A stretch of 33,366 bases of DNA from Pseudonocardiales bacterium (lineage in GTDB: Bacteria; Actinomycetota; Actinomycetes; Mycobacteriales; QHCD01). The notes beneath the pieces were generated by a model. It saw only the letters and a program-made list of their open reading frames with translations, ran no database searches and had not been told where the DNA came from. The stretch spans positions 1 to 33,366 of the forward strand of contig QHCD01000084.1 in NCBI GenBank assembly GCA_003244255.1, written 5' to 3'. Below, piece after piece: positions 32,419-33,366 of this stretch; position 1 is the stretch's first letter; each line of letters starts with the position of its first letter. The translations under genes were made by a program, and so were the position numbers.

Positions 32419-33330
32419 ATGCGATTGAATGCGGGCCTTCCGCTCGGGTTGGCCGTTGCGAGCGGCATCGGCGTCGCCTACGCAACGCTCATCGAGCGGA
32501 CCCGGTGGACGCTGCGCCGCGTCGACGTTCCGGTGCTCGCGCCCGGCAGCGCGCCGCTGTCGATACTGCATGTGTCCGACCTGCACATGACCGCGCGCCA
32601 GACCGGCAAGCAGCATTTCGTTCGTGAACTCGACCGGCTCGACCCTGACTTGGTGTTGACCACGGGTGACAACATCGCCGCACCGGACGCCATCGGTCCC
32701 ACCCTCGCCGCGCTGAATCCGCTGCTGGAACGGCCGGGCGCATTCGTGCTCGGCAGCAACGACTACTACGCGCCGGTGGTCAAGAACCCGGCTCGTTACC
32801 TGGTGCCGGGCGACCCGAAACCCAAGCTGCCGGTGACGAAGCTGCCGTGGCGCGGCCTGCGTGATGCGATGGCCGAGGCCGGCTGGGCCGACCTCACCAA
32901 CGCGACCGCGCGACTCGCGGCAGACGGCCGCACCGTAGCTCTTGCCGGCGTCGACGATCCGCACATCCGCCGGGACCGCTACCGCGAGATCGCCGGACCC
33001 GCGGACCGCAGCGCCGACGTCCGCGTCGCGCTCACGCACTCTCCCGAACCCCGCGTGCTCGACGACTTCACCGACGACGGCTACCAGCTGATCCTCGCCG
33101 GCCACACGCACGGCGGGCAGGTCCGGCTGCCCTATTACGGCGCTCTGGTGACCAACTGCGGCATCGACCGCATGCGGTGCCGCGGGCTCTCGCAGTGGAA
33201 CGACGCCTGGCTGAACGTCTCGGCCGGGCTCGGCACCTCGCCGTATGCGCCGGTTCGGTTCGCGTGTCCTCCGGAGGCGACGCTGCTCACCCTGACAGCG
33301 CCGGCCGAGCGACCGGCCACGGTCGGCTAG
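32419..33330 (+). CDS. Calcineurin-like metallophosphoesterase (Rv3683 type)
   Basis: A 303-residue protein. An N-terminal hydrophobic segment (about 6-22) suggests membrane association. Metal ligands are visible in VSDLHMT (Asp54, His56), TTGDN (Asp84), GSND (Asn114; the usual GNHD motif with His replaced), THSPEP and LAGHTHGGQ. The pattern fits the YkuE-like group. The change from GNHD to GSND removes the usual proton-donor His, which may be a subgroup trait. It is the last protein gene before a tRNA-Pro, as in M. tuberculosis. Confidence 0.92.
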   Translation: MRLNAGLPLGLAVASGIGVAYATLIERTRWTLRRVDVPVLAPGSAPLSILHVSDLHMTARQTGKQHFVRELDRLDPDLVLTTGDNIAAPDAIGPTLAALNPLLERPGAFVLGSNDYYAPVVKNPARYLVPGDPKPKLPVTKLPWRGLRDAMAEAGWADLTNATARLAADGRTVALAGVDDPHIRRDRYREIAGPADRSADVRVALTHSPEPRVLDDFTDDGYQLILAGHTHGGQVRLPYYGALVTNCGIDRMRCRGLSQWNDAWLNVSAGLGTSPYAPVRFACPPEATLLTLTAPAERPATVG

Positions 33331-33346
33331 ACTCGACCGCGCACCA

Positions 33347-33366
33347 CGGGGTGTGGCGCAGCTTGG
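33347..33366 (+). tRNA. tRNA-Pro, first 20 nt (truncated by the window end)
   Basis: The last 20 bases are the 5' acceptor strand and start of the D arm. They begin CGGGGTGTGGCGCAG as in actinobacterial tRNA-Pro, with the T8 and GCGCAGCTTGG D-arm pattern. The anticodon is outside the window, so the isoacceptor is unknown. A tRNA-Pro follows Rv3683 in M. tuberculosis. Confidence 0.75.

Noticed and set aside
33292..33333. CTGACA and TAGACT as a promoter for the tRNA-Pro
   Set aside because: The elements are 30 bp apart, too far for a -35/-10 pair, and TAGACT overlaps the stop codon of the phosphoesterase.

Overview
The window is about 33 kb of very GC-rich DNA from an actinobacterium. Evidence for this is strong G/C at third codon positions, many GTG starts, a WhiB protein, actinobacterial Tad secretion genes, a 6C-type small RNA and many leaderless -10 promoters. 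From memory, the gene order follows the block Rv3649 (helicase) to Rv3683 (phosphoesterase) plus a tRNA-Pro of Mycobacterium tuberculosis. The left edge (pyrophosphatase, BldG-like antagonist, helicase) follows the Streptomyces order. Differences from both suggest a lineage outside Mycobacterium and Streptomyces, possibly a Frankineae/Jatrophihabitans-like genus; that placement is a guess.

Layout. 1-1223 (-): 5' part of a membrane pyrophosphatase and a BldG-like STAS protein. 1361-4680 (+): DECH helicase with a C-terminal cysteine cluster, a LapA-like membrane protein and an acidic disordered protein. 4709-10089 (-): a Tad-type cluster (Ssd/CpaE-like, TadA, TadB, TadC, Flp-like pilin, TadE and a second TadE-like protein), mostly joined by 4-nt stop/start overlaps. 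10242-10365 (-): a 6C small RNA with promoter and terminator-like hairpin. 10442-11254 (+): HAD-IB phosphatase. 11255-11598: hairpin-rich convergent gap. 11599-12357 (-): a Fic-fold protein that has lost key residues. 12419-16167 (+): acetyl-CoA synthetase, holin-X-like membrane protein, epoxide-hydrolase-like enzyme. 16285-19510 (-): MarP protease, CoA-type Nudix, TlpA lipoprotein, endonuclease III. 19511-19902: repeat-rich upstream region of crp. 19903-20577 (+): Crp regulator. 20709-23200 (-): sugar kinase and solute-binding lipoprotein, an accessory insertion. 23271-25460 (-): metallo-beta-lactamase-fold hydrolase, Nudix, RidA, DUF4177. 25507-27650 (+): two ArsA/Get3-like ATPases. 27658-27966 (-): WhiB4-like regulator. 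28332-31937 (+): bifunctional PBP with PASTA domain, then a zinc alcohol dehydrogenase. 31927-32382 (-): YqeY. 32419-33330 (+): metallophosphoesterase. 33347-end (+): start of a tRNA-Pro.

Themes. Much of the block concerns the cell envelope and stress: Tad pilus/secretion, acid-stress protease MarP, thiol-disulfide lipoprotein, PBP, Get3-like ATPases and WhiB4. Crp, the BldG-like antagonist and the 6C RNA add regulation. The least expected items are the inactivated-looking Fic protein, a four-unit palindromic repeat array upstream of crp together with changed residues in the predicted cAMP pocket, two large palindromes with the same 24-14-24 geometry in convergent gaps, and a TadE-like gene with no in-frame stop.
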